Of a stretch of 64,000 bases of DNA, positions 40,336 to 49,178 are shown piece after piece. Position 1 is the first letter of the stretch. Each line of letters starts with the position of its first letter. The DNA lies in assembly GCA_002256985.1 (NCBI GenBank), contig NCGO01000012.1, positions 1 to 64,000 of the forward strand, in the 5' to 3' direction. The notes beneath the pieces were generated by a model. The model ran no database searches and had not been told where the DNA came from. It worked only from the letters and a program-made list of their open reading frames with translations. Made by a program: the position numbers and the translations under genes. This DNA comes from Novosphingobium sp. 28-62-57. Lineage in GTDB: Bacteria; Pseudomonadota; Alphaproteobacteria; Sphingomonadales; Sphingomonadaceae.

Positions 40336-41312
40336 GCGGCGCAGCTTCCGCCTCGGCGTGGCGCGGACCGGCCAAGCTTGTGCTCAAGCGCACCGGGTTG
40401 GCGCTCGTCACGCTTGTGCTCGTTTCGGCTGTCATCTTCACGATCAGCGGCCTGCTGCCCGGCGATGCTGCGCAGGAATTGCTGGGGCAGGGGGCAACGC
40501 CTGAACAGATTGCAGCGCTGCGTCAGGAAATGGGCCTCGATCGGCCAGCAGTCGTCCGCTATTTCGAATGGTTGCGCGGCATTGCGCTGGGCGATCCGGG
40601 ACAGTCACTGGTGGCAAACAAGCCAGTGGCCGAGATCATATCGGAACGGCTGCCCAATACGTTGACGCTGGCCGGGCTGACCACGCTGTTTTCGGTGCCT
40701 ATCGCCTTTCTCATCGGCATTGCATCTGCAGTGTCCAGAGGGAAAGGCACAGACCGGGCGCTCAACATCGCGACACTGGCCATGGTTGCCCTGCCCGAAT
40801 TTCTGGTGGCGACGATCGCGGTGCTGGTGTTTTCGGTAAAGCTGCTGTGGCTGCCATCGATCACGATCGTTCCGCAAGACCCGACGCTGTGGGAATTCCT
40901 GCGCGCTTATGCCATGCCGGTGATGGTGCTGGGCGTGGGCGTGATCGCGCAACTGGGCCGGATGATCCGGGCCGCAATCATTGCCGAGCTTGACCGTCCC
41001 TATGTGGAAATGGCGCGGCTCAAGGGCGTGTCGCAACGCCGCCTGATCTTCCGCCACGTATTGCCAAATGCGGTCGGCCCCATCGTCAATGCCATGGCGC
41101 TCAGCCTGTCCTACTTGTTTGGAGGCGCAATCATCGTGGAGACTATTTTCAGCTATCCCGGCCTTGCCAGCCTGATGGTGAATGCTGTCACCTCGCGCGA
41201 TATGCCGTTGTTGCAGGCCTGTGCCATGCTGTTTTGCGCAACCTATCTGCTGCTGGTGCTGATTGCCGATACGGTGGCAATCCTCGCCAATCCAAGGCTG
41301 CGACAGGGATGA
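40332..41312 (+). CDS. ABC transporter permease (DppB-like)
   Basis: A 326-residue inner-membrane permease. ATG 40332 overlaps the binding-protein stop. It has the DppB-type N-terminal block VTLVLVSAVIFTISGLLPGDAA and LRQEMGLDRPAVVRYFEWL, and the EAA loop YVEMARLKGVSQRRLIFRHVLPNA, which docks the ATPase. It has six hydrophobic segments and forms the heterodimeric channel with the next gene product. Confidence 0.93.
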   Translation: MSGAASASAWRGPAKLVLKRTGLALVTLVLVSAVIFTISGLLPGDAAQELLGQGATPEQIAALRQEMGLDRPAVVRYFEWLRGIALGDPGQSLVANKPVAEIISERLPNTLTLAGLTTLFSVPIAFLIGIASAVSRGKGTDRALNIATLAMVALPEFLVATIAVLVFSVKLLWLPSITIVPQDPTLWEFLRAYAMPVMVLGVGVIAQLGRMIRAAIIAELDRPYVEMARLKGVSQRRLIFRHVLPNAVGPIVNAMALSLSYLFGGAIIVETIFSYPGLASLMVNAVTSRDMPLLQACAMLFCATYLLLVLIADTVAILANPRLRQG

Positions 41313-42136
41313 CGGTTTCTGGCATCCTTCGTGCGACACGGGCTTTGCCGCTGTCTGGAAAGATCGGCCTGGCGCTGGTGCTGTTCTGGATCGTGATTGC
41401 GATTGTCGGGCCTTTCATTGCGCCCTATCCGCCCGGCTCCTTCGCCAATGAGGAAGTCTTTGCCGGGGCGAGCAGTCAGTTCTGGCTGGGCAGCGATTTT
41501 CTGGGGCGCGATGTGCTCAGCCGCCTGCTTTCGGGCGCACGCTTTACCGTGGGCCTGTCTGCCCTTGCCGTCGCGATTGCAGCCAGCATCGGGACGGGAA
41601 TTGCACTGACCGCAGCAGTAGGTCCGCGCTGGGTGGACGAATTGCTCTCGCGTTCGATGGACACGCTGATTTCCATTCCCAGCAAGATCTTTGCGCTGGT
41701 GCTGGTCGCAGCGTTCGGCTCTTCGCTGGTGCTGCTGACGCTGATTATCGCCATCACCTATGTGCCCGGCAATTTCCGCATCGCGCGTTCGCTGGCGGTC
41801 GGCCTGGCCCAACTTGATTTCGTGGAAGTGGCGCGTGCCCGGGGCGAGGGGCGGCTCTATCTGGCCTTGAGCGAAGTCCTGCCCAACATGATCCGCCCGC
41901 TCTTTGCCGATATCGGTTTGCGCTTCGTGTTCATTGTGCTGCTGCTGTCGGGCCTCAGCTTTCTGGGGCTGGGCCTGCAGCCACCTGACGCCGATCTCGG
42001 CTCATTGGTCCGGGAAAACACCTCGGGCCTTGCCGAAGGCGCGCTGGCGATCATGGCTCCGGCCGCAGCGATTGCGAGCCTTACGGTCGGCGTCAACCTG
42101 CTGATCGATGCTGCCACCCAAGGCAAAGTGCAGTGA
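41309..42136 (+). CDS. ABC transporter permease (DppC-like)
   Basis: A 275-residue permease. ATG 41309 overlaps the previous stop (ATGA); an earlier in-frame start would run about 75 bp into the upstream gene. DppC features: FIAPYPP, FWLGSDFLGRDVLSRLLSGAR, the EAA loop FVEVARARGEGRLYLALSEVLPN and the near-C-terminal FLGLGLQPPDADLGSLV. It is a partner of the DppB-like permease. Confidence 0.93.
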   Translation: MTVSGILRATRALPLSGKIGLALVLFWIVIAIVGPFIAPYPPGSFANEEVFAGASSQFWLGSDFLGRDVLSRLLSGARFTVGLSALAVAIAASIGTGIALTAAVGPRWVDELLSRSMDTLISIPSKIFALVLVAAFGSSLVLLTLIIAITYVPGNFRIARSLAVGLAQLDFVEVARARGEGRLYLALSEVLPNMIRPLFADIGLRFVFIVLLLSGLSFLGLGLQPPDADLGSLVRENTSGLAEGALAIMAPAAAIASLTVGVNLLIDAATQGKVQ

Positions 42137-43938
42137 TGCCGGCCCCGCACGTCGTCGTCCGCAATCTGGCTGTCACGGTCCGCAGTTCCGATGGCGCACC
42201 CTTGCGCATTGTCGATGATGTCTCGTTCAATATTCAGCGCGGTGATGTGCTTGCGCTGATCGGGGAATCCGGTTCGGGCAAGACGACGATTGCTCTGGCG
42301 CTGATGGGCTATGCCCGCAGCGGCGCGCAGATCAGCGGGCAGATTGAGGTCGGCAGTGCTGCGTTTGATGGCAAAGCGGGTGCAGACCTTGCGGCGCAAC
42401 GCGGGCATCGCATTACCTATGTTGCGCAAAGCGCCGCTGCAGCATTCAACCCATCGCGCCGGTTGATCGAACAGGTGATTGAACCGGCCCTGATCCACGG
42501 CACAGCGACCAGCGCCGAGGCGCGCGCGCATGCTGTGGAACTGTTCGCAGCGCTTGCCCTTCCCAATCCGGAAACCATCGGCAACCGCTATCCGCACGAG
42601 CTTTCCGGCGGACAGTTGCAGCGCCTGATGGCGGCGATGGCGCTGATTACCCGGCCCGAACTGGTGATCTTTGATGAGCCGACCACGGCGCTCGACGTGA
42701 CCACGCAAGTCGAAGTGCTGCAAGCCTTTCGCAAGGTGGTGCGCGAACAAGGTGCAACCGGGGTCTATGTCTCGCACGATCTTGCCGTGGTGGCGCAGAT
42801 GGCGGACCAGATCCTCGTGCTCAACCGCGGCAAAGTGCGCGAACAGAACGCTGTGCGGGTGGTGCTCGAAACGCCGGAAGACGATTACACCAAAACCCTG
42901 CTCGCAGCCGCGCGACCTGTGGTCAAAGCCGCCCTGCCTGTTGCCGCAGTGAGCAAGCCGCTGCTGTCCATCGATGGCATCTGTGCTGGCTATGGGCCGG
43001 TGGATCGGCAGGGCCGCGCCGCGCATCCTGTGCTGACAGATGTTACCTTACAAATCGGGCGCGGGGCTGCAGTCGGTGTGATCGGGGAGTCCGGTTCGGG
43101 CAAATCCACCGTGGCGCGGGTTGTCGCTGGCCTGCTGGCTCCCACGGCGGGGACGGTGTCGCTGGATGGTCAGCCCCTTGGGGCATCAGTAAAGGACCGT
43201 TCGCGTGAGGAACTGCGGCGGATCCAGATCGTGTTCCAGAATGCGGACATTGCGCTCAATCCTGCGCACAGTGTGGGTGATATCCTTGGGAGGGTGCTCC
43301 GCTTTTATCACGGCATGCAAGGCCATCAGGCACAGGCGCGTGTGGCGGAATTGCTCGACCTGATCCGTTTGCCCGCAGGCATTGCCGATCGCCGCTGCAG
43401 CGAGCTGTCAGGCGGCCAGAAACAGCGCGTAAACCTTGCGCGCGCACTTGCGGCTGAGCCCGATCTGATCCTGTGCGATGAGGTGACCTCGGCGCTCGAT
43501 ACTGTGGTGCGCGAGGCTATTCTGGAGCTGCTAGCCGAACTGCGGCGCGATCTTGGCGTGGCCTATCTGTTCATCAGCCACGATATCGCCACTGTTCAGG
43601 CACTCTGCGATGAGATCGTGGTGCTGTATAAAGGCACCCGCGTGGAAAGCGGCGCGCGCGATGCCTATGCCGCGCCGCCATTCCACCCCTACACCGATCT
43701 GCTGATTTCGTCGGTGCCGGAACTGCGGACCGATTGGCTTTCAGAAGTGGCTGCAAAGCACGGCGCACCCTTTGCGCATCGTCCGGAAAGTGCCGACTTG
43801 TGCCGCTTTCTGCCGCGTTGCCCGGTCGCAGTGGCAGGACAATGTGACGTTACGCTGCCGCCGCTGCGCATGATGGCAGCGGGCAATGCGGTGCTCTGCC
43901 ACCGCACCGAAGCGGAACTTGCAAGGGATCACATGTGA
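42136..43938 (+). CDS. Fused dual-ATPase subunit of the peptide-type ABC importer (DppD-DppF)
   Basis: A 600-residue protein carrying two ABC ATPase domains in one chain. Domain 1 has Walker A GESGSGKTTIAL, signature LSGGQLQRL and Walker B LVIFDEPTTALD. Domain 2 has Walker A GESGSGKSTVAR, signature LSGGQKQRV and LILCDEVTSALD. A C-terminal cysteine-containing oligopeptide-transporter motif (LCRFLPRCPVA...CDV) may bind an Fe-S cluster, as in DppD/F proteins. The start is ATG 42136 (GTG 42133 is possible), overlapping the permease stop. The next gene begins inside its stop codon (GTGA). Confidence 0.92.
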   Translation: MPAPHVVVRNLAVTVRSSDGAPLRIVDDVSFNIQRGDVLALIGESGSGKTTIALALMGYARSGAQISGQIEVGSAAFDGKAGADLAAQRGHRITYVAQSAAAAFNPSRRLIEQVIEPALIHGTATSAEARAHAVELFAALALPNPETIGNRYPHELSGGQLQRLMAAMALITRPELVIFDEPTTALDVTTQVEVLQAFRKVVREQGATGVYVSHDLAVVAQMADQILVLNRGKVREQNAVRVVLETPEDDYTKTLLAAARPVVKAALPVAAVSKPLLSIDGICAGYGPVDRQGRAAHPVLTDVTLQIGRGAAVGVIGESGSGKSTVARVVAGLLAPTAGTVSLDGQPLGASVKDRSREELRRIQIVFQNADIALNPAHSVGDILGRVLRFYHGMQGHQAQARVAELLDLIRLPAGIADRRCSELSGGQKQRVNLARALAAEPDLILCDEVTSALDTVVREAILELLAELRRDLGVAYLFISHDIATVQALCDEIVVLYKGTRVESGARDAYAAPPFHPYTDLLISSVPELRTDWLSEVAAKHGAPFAHRPESADLCRFLPRCPVAVAGQCDVTLPPLRMMAAGNAVLCHRTEAELARDHM

Positions 43939-44864
43939 AGTTCATTTCCGAAGAAGAATCCGCAGCGCTCATCTCGCATGAAATGGCGTTCGAGGCGGCT
44001 CGCGAAGCGCTTGTCGCCGTGGTGCAGGATGCTGTGCTGTTTCCCGCTGTGCTGGCTCACGGCTCTTCGCCAGCGAACCGGTTTTCGATCAAGTCTGCTT
44101 CCACCGGCACCTTTGCCGGGCTGAAGGTCGGGTCATTCTGGCCGGGCAATCCCGATCTTGGCCTGCCACGACACAATTCGGTGATCCTGCTGTTTGATCA
44201 AAGCATTGGCCGGGTTGAGTGGGTAATTGAGGCGGGCAAGGTCAATGCCTATCGTACGGCTGCTGCCGATGCCGTGGCGACAGATGCTCTGGCGCGCCAG
44301 GATGCCTCCATGCTGGCCATTTTCGGCGCGGGCAATCAGGCGTTGTTTGAATGCATCGCCATCGCTCGCACGCGGCCGATCACACAGGTGCTCGTTGTTG
44401 CGCGCGAAAAGGCCAAGGGCGATGCCTTTGTCGCCGCGCTGCGCAACGAAGGTCTGAACGCCCAGCAATCCGCCGCGCAAGAAGCATGTGAGCAGGCAGA
44501 CATCGTAGTGACCGCCACCCCGGCGCGTGCACCGTTGTTTTCCGCCGACTGGATACGTCCCGGCACGCACGTGGCCAGCATGGGTTCCGATGCCGCCGGA
44601 AAGCAGGAATTGCCACCCGAACTGTTCGATAGTGCCGCCCTGTTCTGCGATTATCCGGCACAGGCCGTGGTCATGGGCGACCTTCAGCACTTCACCGGCG
44701 ACCGTACGCGGATCGTGGCGCTTGGCGATGTGCTGCTGGGCCGGGCCGAAGGGCGCGTATCGTCTGACCAGATTACCGTGTTCGACAGCTCCGGCATTGC
44801 GCTGCAGGACCTGACGATTGCACGCAAACTGATTTCAGCCTTTGAAGGGACGACCAAGCCATGA
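43935..44864 (+). CDS. Ornithine cyclodeaminase / mu-crystallin family NAD(P)-dependent enzyme
   Basis: A 309-residue protein from GTG 43935 (AAGGGA upstream, GTGA overlap with the ATPase). Features: KVNAYRTAAADAVATDALA, the Rossmann motif LAIFGAGNQALFECIA and the family block HVASMGSDAAGKQELPPELF. The family includes ornithine cyclodeaminase, archaeal alanine dehydrogenase, ketimine reductases and the iminosuccinate reductase of the beta-hydroxyaspartate cycle. Sequence alone does not choose between them. Position between an importer and amine oxidases suggests cyclodeamination or reduction of an imine derived from the imported substrate. Confidence 0.85.
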   Translation: MKFISEEESAALISHEMAFEAAREALVAVVQDAVLFPAVLAHGSSPANRFSIKSASTGTFAGLKVGSFWPGNPDLGLPRHNSVILLFDQSIGRVEWVIEAGKVNAYRTAAADAVATDALARQDASMLAIFGAGNQALFECIAIARTRPITQVLVVAREKAKGDAFVAALRNEGLNAQQSAAQEACEQADIVVTATPARAPLFSADWIRPGTHVASMGSDAAGKQELPPELFDSAALFCDYPAQAVVMGDLQHFTGDRTRIVALGDVLLGRAEGRVSSDQITVFDSSGIALQDLTIARKLISAFEGTTKP

Positions 44865-45571
44865 CCACACTACGCGAACACACGGTTGCCGCTGTGGTTG
44901 ATATTCGGGCCTATGCGGCAGGGACGGCACCAGCCACAGACTGGTTTGCAGGCCGCGCGGCACCGGCATTTGCGGATGACAAGGCGGTCATCTGCGCCTT
45001 CGCGCTGCGCGGGGAAGGGCAGGTTGCAGCCTTGCCGACCGATGAGTTCGTGCTGGTTCTTGCAGGAACGCTTGAGATTGAAAGCGCTGGCACAACCATC
45101 GTGCTGGGCCCTGATGAATCGGCGGCCATTCCTTTCGGCGCGGATTTCGTCTGGCGCGCGTCAGATGACATGCTTGCCGTGGTCTACGCTGCGCCCACCG
45201 ATCAGCCGGGCAACACTGCGGCCCCCATCAAGATTGACACCATGGCCCCGCTCAATCCGTCAAATCCTCCAGCGTTGGAAAATCTGCTGGGCGAAGTGCC
45301 CACCTGCCGCGGCTTTTCTGATTACGTGTCTGCCAATGCGGAATTCTGTGCCGGGACGTGGGATTCCACGCCCTATCATCGGCGGCAGATTCCCTACCGT
45401 CAGGTCGAATTGATGCTGTTGCTGGCAGGCAAGGTGACTTTCACTGACGCGCACGCCAGCGTGACCTTTGCGGCGGGGGACGTCTGCATGTTCGTGCGCG
45501 GCGATGGCTGCGCCTGGCTCAGCGAGGAATATGTGAAGAAGGTCTTCGCCACCCAGCGCCCGTTGGCGTGA
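44861..45571 (+). CDS. Bicupin protein (DUF861/EutQ-like cupins)
   Basis: A 236-residue protein with two cupin folds: one around 55-110 (DEFVLVLAGTLEIES, LGPDESAAIPFGADFVW) and one around 185-230 (QVELMLLLAGKVTFTD, FAAGDVCMFVRGDGCAWLSEEYVKKVF). Cupin_3/DUF861 proteins commonly sit beside amine oxidases, aldehyde dehydrogenases and aminotransferases, as here, but most have no defined reaction. Metal-binding His residues are sparse, so it may be a binding or isomerase-type cupin. It overlaps both the preceding gene and a possible small gene after it. Confidence 0.8.
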   Translation: MTTLREHTVAAVVDIRAYAAGTAPATDWFAGRAAPAFADDKAVICAFALRGEGQVAALPTDEFVLVLAGTLEIESAGTTIVLGPDESAAIPFGADFVWRASDDMLAVVYAAPTDQPGNTAAPIKIDTMAPLNPSNPPALENLLGEVPTCRGFSDYVSANAEFCAGTWDSTPYHRRQIPYRQVELMLLLAGKVTFTDAHASVTFAAGDVCMFVRGDGCAWLSEEYVKKVFATQRPLA

Positions 45572-45777
45572 AGATCGAAGCTTTTACAGCAGATGATGCC
45601 GCACGCCCGCCCATCGGAACATGCAGCCCGGCAGAATATAGCGCCGCAATTCATCAGTGCCGCATGACCGATACGCCGCCTTTGCACTTTCGGAAGAACT
45701 TGCCACCCGAAAACCGCGTATTCTTTTACGTGCACATCGTTGGCCCGCAGCCACTTGATCCAGGGAGTCTTTGCTGA
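45568..45777 (+). CDS. Possible small gene, 69 aa, wedged between cupin and GNAT genes
   Basis: An open frame from GTG 45568, overlapping the cupin stop as GTGA and ending immediately before the GNAT ATG at 45778. It encodes 69 residues (starts MKIEAFTADDAARPP, ends PQPLDPGSLC) with no recognised domain, signal or membrane segment. The seamless fit with its neighbours supports a real coupled gene; lack of family resemblance and an ordinary start context argue for caution. It could instead be untranslated leader for the GNAT gene. Confidence 0.4.
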   Translation: MKIEAFTADDAARPPIGTCSPAEYSAAIHQCRMTDTPPLHFRKNLPPENRVFFYVHIVGPQPLDPGSLC

Positions 45778-46635
45778 ATGTTGGGGTCCACTGCCAAAGA
45801 TGCCGGTGATGACGTGATTGCGCTCAGGCCGGATCATCTCGAACAGGCGCATGGGCTTTCGCAGGCATTGGTCTGGCCCTATCGTCTCGAAGATTGGGCC
45901 TTCGCACTCAATCTGGGACATGGGTTTGCGGTTGAAGCGGCTGGGCGACTGGTCGGCACGGCCTTGTGGTGGCCCTATGGCGATAGTTTTGCGACCATCG
46001 GGATGATCATCGTCTCGCCCGATGCGCAGCGGCAAGGGATCGGCAGACGGTTGATGGCAGCCCTGCTGGCCGATGCAGCGGGGCGGCGGATGACGCTGAT
46101 CTCTACGAAAGACGGCGAACCACTTTACACGCAACTCGGCTTCAAGCCCTTCGGCATTGTGACCCAGCATCAGGCCATTCTGGCCAAAGTGCCGCCGATT
46201 AACTCTGCTGTGCCAGTGCGGGCAGCGCGGCCTGAGGATCACGCCGCGATTGCCGCAGTCGATGAACGCGCCAGCGGCATGGACCGGACAAGGCTGCTCA
46301 ATGCGCTGTTCGCCATTGCTGATGTGGTCGTGGTTGAGCGCGAGGGCGAGGTCCTTGGCTATGGTTGTGTGCGCCGCTGGGGACGCGGTGTGGTGATCGG
46401 ACCGGTCATTGCCCGCGACCAGACCGACGCCCGTGCCATCATCGCCACGCTTGCCTCCGGGCATGAAGGCGGGTTCGTGCGGATCGATGTTACCGAGGCC
46501 TGTGGCCTTGCCCCCTGGCTCGTAGAGATCGGCCTGCCGCAGGTTGACCGGGTGTCGGCAATGGCACTGGGGGAGCCTCCGCAGGCCCAGCCGGGCGCTG
46601 TCCTCTTCGCTTTGTCAAACCAGTCACTCGGTTGA
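45778..46635 (+). CDS. Double-domain GNAT acetyltransferase (copy 1)
   Basis: A 285-residue protein with an N-terminal GNAT domain (about 15-140: IIVSPDAQRQGIGRRLMAALL as the acetyl-CoA loop, YTQLGFKPFG near its end) and a C-terminal domain of the Acetyltransf_18/GNAT-like type (about 150-280). It ends GLPQVDRVSAMALG...VLFALSNQSLG. The same size, order and closing motif recur in the gene at 52147-53004, so the two are paralogues within one cluster. The substrate is unknown; N-acetylation of a toxic amine or amino-acid intermediate would fit. AGGGAG lies upstream of ATG 45778. Confidence 0.85.
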   Translation: MLGSTAKDAGDDVIALRPDHLEQAHGLSQALVWPYRLEDWAFALNLGHGFAVEAAGRLVGTALWWPYGDSFATIGMIIVSPDAQRQGIGRRLMAALLADAAGRRMTLISTKDGEPLYTQLGFKPFGIVTQHQAILAKVPPINSAVPVRAARPEDHAAIAAVDERASGMDRTRLLNALFAIADVVVVEREGEVLGYGCVRRWGRGVVIGPVIARDQTDARAIIATLASGHEGGFVRIDVTEACGLAPWLVEIGLPQVDRVSAMALGEPPQAQPGAVLFALSNQSLG

Positions 46636-46666
46636 ATTCCAAGATGATTTTTCCAGCAGGTAGACC

Positions 46667-47854
46667 ATGATGCAATCCGCCGCACTTGCCGCCGAAACCC
46701 TTTCTGCAGCCTCACTGGAGACTGTGGAGACACCGGCGCTCGCTCTTGATCTGGCAAAAGTCGATCGGAACATCACGCGTTTGCGCAGCCGTCTGGCCCA
46801 GCTTGGCGTGGCCTTTCGTCCGCATGTGAAGACGTCCAAATCACTCGACGTTGCGCGGCGTCTGTTCCCGGAAGGCACAGGTCCGATCACGGTGTCGACC
46901 TTGGCCGAGGCGGAATACTTCGCCGATGGTGGTTTCTCCGACATCACTTACGCTGTGGGGTTGAGCCTCGACAAAATTGACCGCGCGCGTCAACTCGCCG
47001 CGCAGGGCCTGCGCTTGTCCGTGCTGATCGATACGGTTGAACAGGCCCACGCGCTGGCCGAAGCGGCGCGTGATGGTGGGGCCATGCCTGCGGTGCTGAT
47101 CGAGATCGATTGCGATGGGCACCGTGGCGGCGTGCTGCCTGATGATCCGGCGCTGTTGGTCATCGCCGATATGCTGGCGCAGGGTGGGGTGAACCTTGAA
47201 GGCGTGCTCACGCATGCCGGGGAATCCTACAATGCGCGCGGCGGTGATGGCCTGCCCGAAGCGGCAGAAGGAGAGCGCGCGGCTGCAGTTGCGGCTGCGC
47301 AAATGCTCCGCGCCGCAGGCCATGCCGCGCCGGTTGTCAGCGTGGGATCAACGCCGACGGCCCATTTCGCGCGCGACCTTACCGGCGTTACCGAAGTGCG
47401 CGCAGGCGTTTTCACGTTTTTCGATCTGGTCATGCACGGCATCGGCGTGTGTGAGGTAGACGACATCGCCGTGTCGGTTGTGGCCACGGTGATCGGCCAC
47501 CGCCCGGAAAAGGGCTGGATCCTCACTGATGGCGGATGGATGGCCATGTCACGCGACCGGGGCACGCAGCGGCATCCGGTCGATCAGGGATATGGCCTTG
47601 TCTGCGACATTGACGGCAATCCCTTTGGCGATGTGATCGTTGAAGATGCAAGCCAGGAACATGGGATCATCAAGGTCCGGCCCGGCAGTGATGGCACCTT
47701 GCCCGAGCTGCCGATTGGCGCGCGCGTGCGCATCCTGCCCAATCATGCCTGTGCCACATGTGCGCAGCACGAGGTTTACAATGTCGTGGACGGGAGCGCC
47801 ACCGGGCAGGGCCGCGTCATCACGGCGCAATGGCCACGCATGCGCGGGTGGTGA
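46667..47854 (+). CDS. PLP-dependent D-serine dehydratase / D-threonine aldolase family enzyme
   Basis: A 395-residue fold-type III PLP enzyme (alanine-racemase-like N-terminal barrel plus D-serine-dehydratase-like C-terminal domain). The Schiff-base lysine is K55 in FRPHVKTSKS; the phosphate-binding region includes VSVGSTPTA. The metal-binding element is H360-A-C362 in LPNHACATC. In this family His-x-Cys is the zinc site of eukaryote-type D-serine dehydratase, whereas D-threonine and beta-hydroxyaspartate aldolases use His-x-Asp, so dehydratase-like chemistry on a D-3-hydroxy amino acid is favoured (inference). It opens the next part of the cluster, 31 bp after the GNAT gene. Confidence 0.85.
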   Translation: MMQSAALAAETLSAASLETVETPALALDLAKVDRNITRLRSRLAQLGVAFRPHVKTSKSLDVARRLFPEGTGPITVSTLAEAEYFADGGFSDITYAVGLSLDKIDRARQLAAQGLRLSVLIDTVEQAHALAEAARDGGAMPAVLIEIDCDGHRGGVLPDDPALLVIADMLAQGGVNLEGVLTHAGESYNARGGDGLPEAAEGERAAAVAAAQMLRAAGHAAPVVSVGSTPTAHFARDLTGVTEVRAGVFTFFDLVMHGIGVCEVDDIAVSVVATVIGHRPEKGWILTDGGWMAMSRDRGTQRHPVDQGYGLVCDIDGNPFGDVIVEDASQEHGIIKVRPGSDGTLPELPIGARVRILPNHACATCAQHEVYNVVDGSATGQGRVITAQWPRMRGW

Positions 47855-47900
47855 GCAGGCTCGACAATTCACGGCCCCCGGCGCGGGCGGAGAAACCGAC

Positions 47901-49178
47901 ATGAAGATGATGTCCTACTGGCTTGATACCGCACCGCCGTTTGCCTCTGCGTCGCCCGACGGCCCGGAAGGTGCGGTCGATGTTGCCGTGGTCGGCGCAG
48001 GCTTCACCGGCCTTTGCGCAGCGCTCGCCTTGGCCAAGAAGGGGGCCAAAGTCGTCGTGCTTGAAGCAGACCGTGTGGCTGGCGCGGCTTCGGGCCGCAA
48101 CGGCGGCATGTGCAACAATGGCTTTGCGCAGGACTATGGCGGCATGGTCGAACGGTTCGGGATGGAACGCGCGAACTTGTTCTACAAGGCGTTCGATGCA
48201 GGGGTAGACAAGGTTGAAGCGATTGTTGCCGAAGAGGGCATCGATTGCCACTTCGCGCGCGTGGGCAAACTGAAAGTAGCGGCAAAGCCCGAGCACTTTG
48301 ACAAGATCATGCGCTCGCAGGATTTGCTGGCCCGCAACATCGATCCCGAAACGCGGCTGGTGCAGCCCGCTGACCTGCCGTCTGAAATCGGGTCTGACCG
48401 GTTTTATGGCGGGATGATCTATGGAAAAAGCGCCAACATGCACATGGGCATGTATGGCCATGGTCTGGCCGAGGCGGTGGTGCGCCATGGCGGCAAAGTC
48501 TATCAGAACAATCCGGTCACGGCCATGCGCCGGGTCGCTGGCGGGCATGAATTGCAAACTCCGCATGGCACAGTGAAGGCCAATCAGGTGCTGCTGGCCA
48601 CCGGCACGTCGGCCTATGGTCCGCTGGGCTGGTTCCGCCGCCGGATCGTGCCGGTAGGCGCTTATCTGATTGCCACCGAACCGCTTCCACTCGAAGTGCT
48701 GGACCGGTTGACCCCGCGCCGCCGCAACACGGTCGATACCCGAAACTTCGTCAGCTATTTCCGCACCACGCCGGATAACCGCATCCTTTTTGGCGGACGC
48801 GCGCGCTTTTCCAGCCGCAGCGATCCGGCCGCCGATGCCAAGAGCGGGGCCATCCTGCAAAAGTCGATGGCCTATTTCTTCCCCGAACTGGCCGATGTGC
48901 GGATCGATTATTGCTGGGGCGGTATGGTGGACATGACTAGCGATCGTCTGCCGCGCGCTGGCGAAAAGGACGGTGTGTTCTACTCGATGGGCTACAGCGG
49001 CCACGGAACGCACATGGCTACATACATGGGCGGGGTCATGGCCGAAGTGCTTGACGGCAGGGCCGATCTCAATCCGTGGCGGGATTTCGATTGGCCTGCA
49101 ATCCCGGGCTATTTCGGCAAGCCATGGTTCCTGCCGTTCGTCGGCGCATACTACAAGTACAAGGACATGGTGGGATGA
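47901..49178 (+). CDS. FAD-dependent amine/amino-acid oxidoreductase (PuuB/DAO-like)
   Basis: A 425-residue protein from ATG 47901 (GGAG eight bases upstream). It has the Rossmann FAD motif DVAVVGAGFTGLCAALAL, then GAASGRNGGMCNNG as in gamma-glutamylputrescine oxidase-like proteins, and a C-terminal FAD-binding YSMGYSGHGTHMATYMGGVMAE. It should oxidise a C-N bond to an imine, releasing an aldehyde and amine. Its stop overlaps the next aldehyde dehydrogenase (ATGA), a pairing that fits sequential amine to aldehyde to acid oxidation, as in putrescine-type pathways. Confidence 0.88.
   Translation: MKMMSYWLDTAPPFASASPDGPEGAVDVAVVGAGFTGLCAALALAKKGAKVVVLEADRVAGAASGRNGGMCNNGFAQDYGGMVERFGMERANLFYKAFDAGVDKVEAIVAEEGIDCHFARVGKLKVAAKPEHFDKIMRSQDLLARNIDPETRLVQPADLPSEIGSDRFYGGMIYGKSANMHMGMYGHGLAEAVVRHGGKVYQNNPVTAMRRVAGGHELQTPHGTVKANQVLLATGTSAYGPLGWFRRRIVPVGAYLIATEPLPLEVLDRLTPRRRNTVDTRNFVSYFRTTPDNRILFGGRARFSSRSDPAADAKSGAILQKSMAYFFPELADVRIDYCWGGMVDMTSDRLPRAGEKDGVFYSMGYSGHGTHMATYMGGVMAEVLDGRADLNPWRDFDWPAIPGYFGKPWFLPFVGAYYKYKDMVG

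Noticed and set aside
45400-46464. A minus-strand open frame of about 350 codons across the cupin-GNAT junction
   Set aside because: It runs antisense to two recognised genes, has no family resemblance and no good start signal. It slightly lowers confidence in the small gene at 45568.
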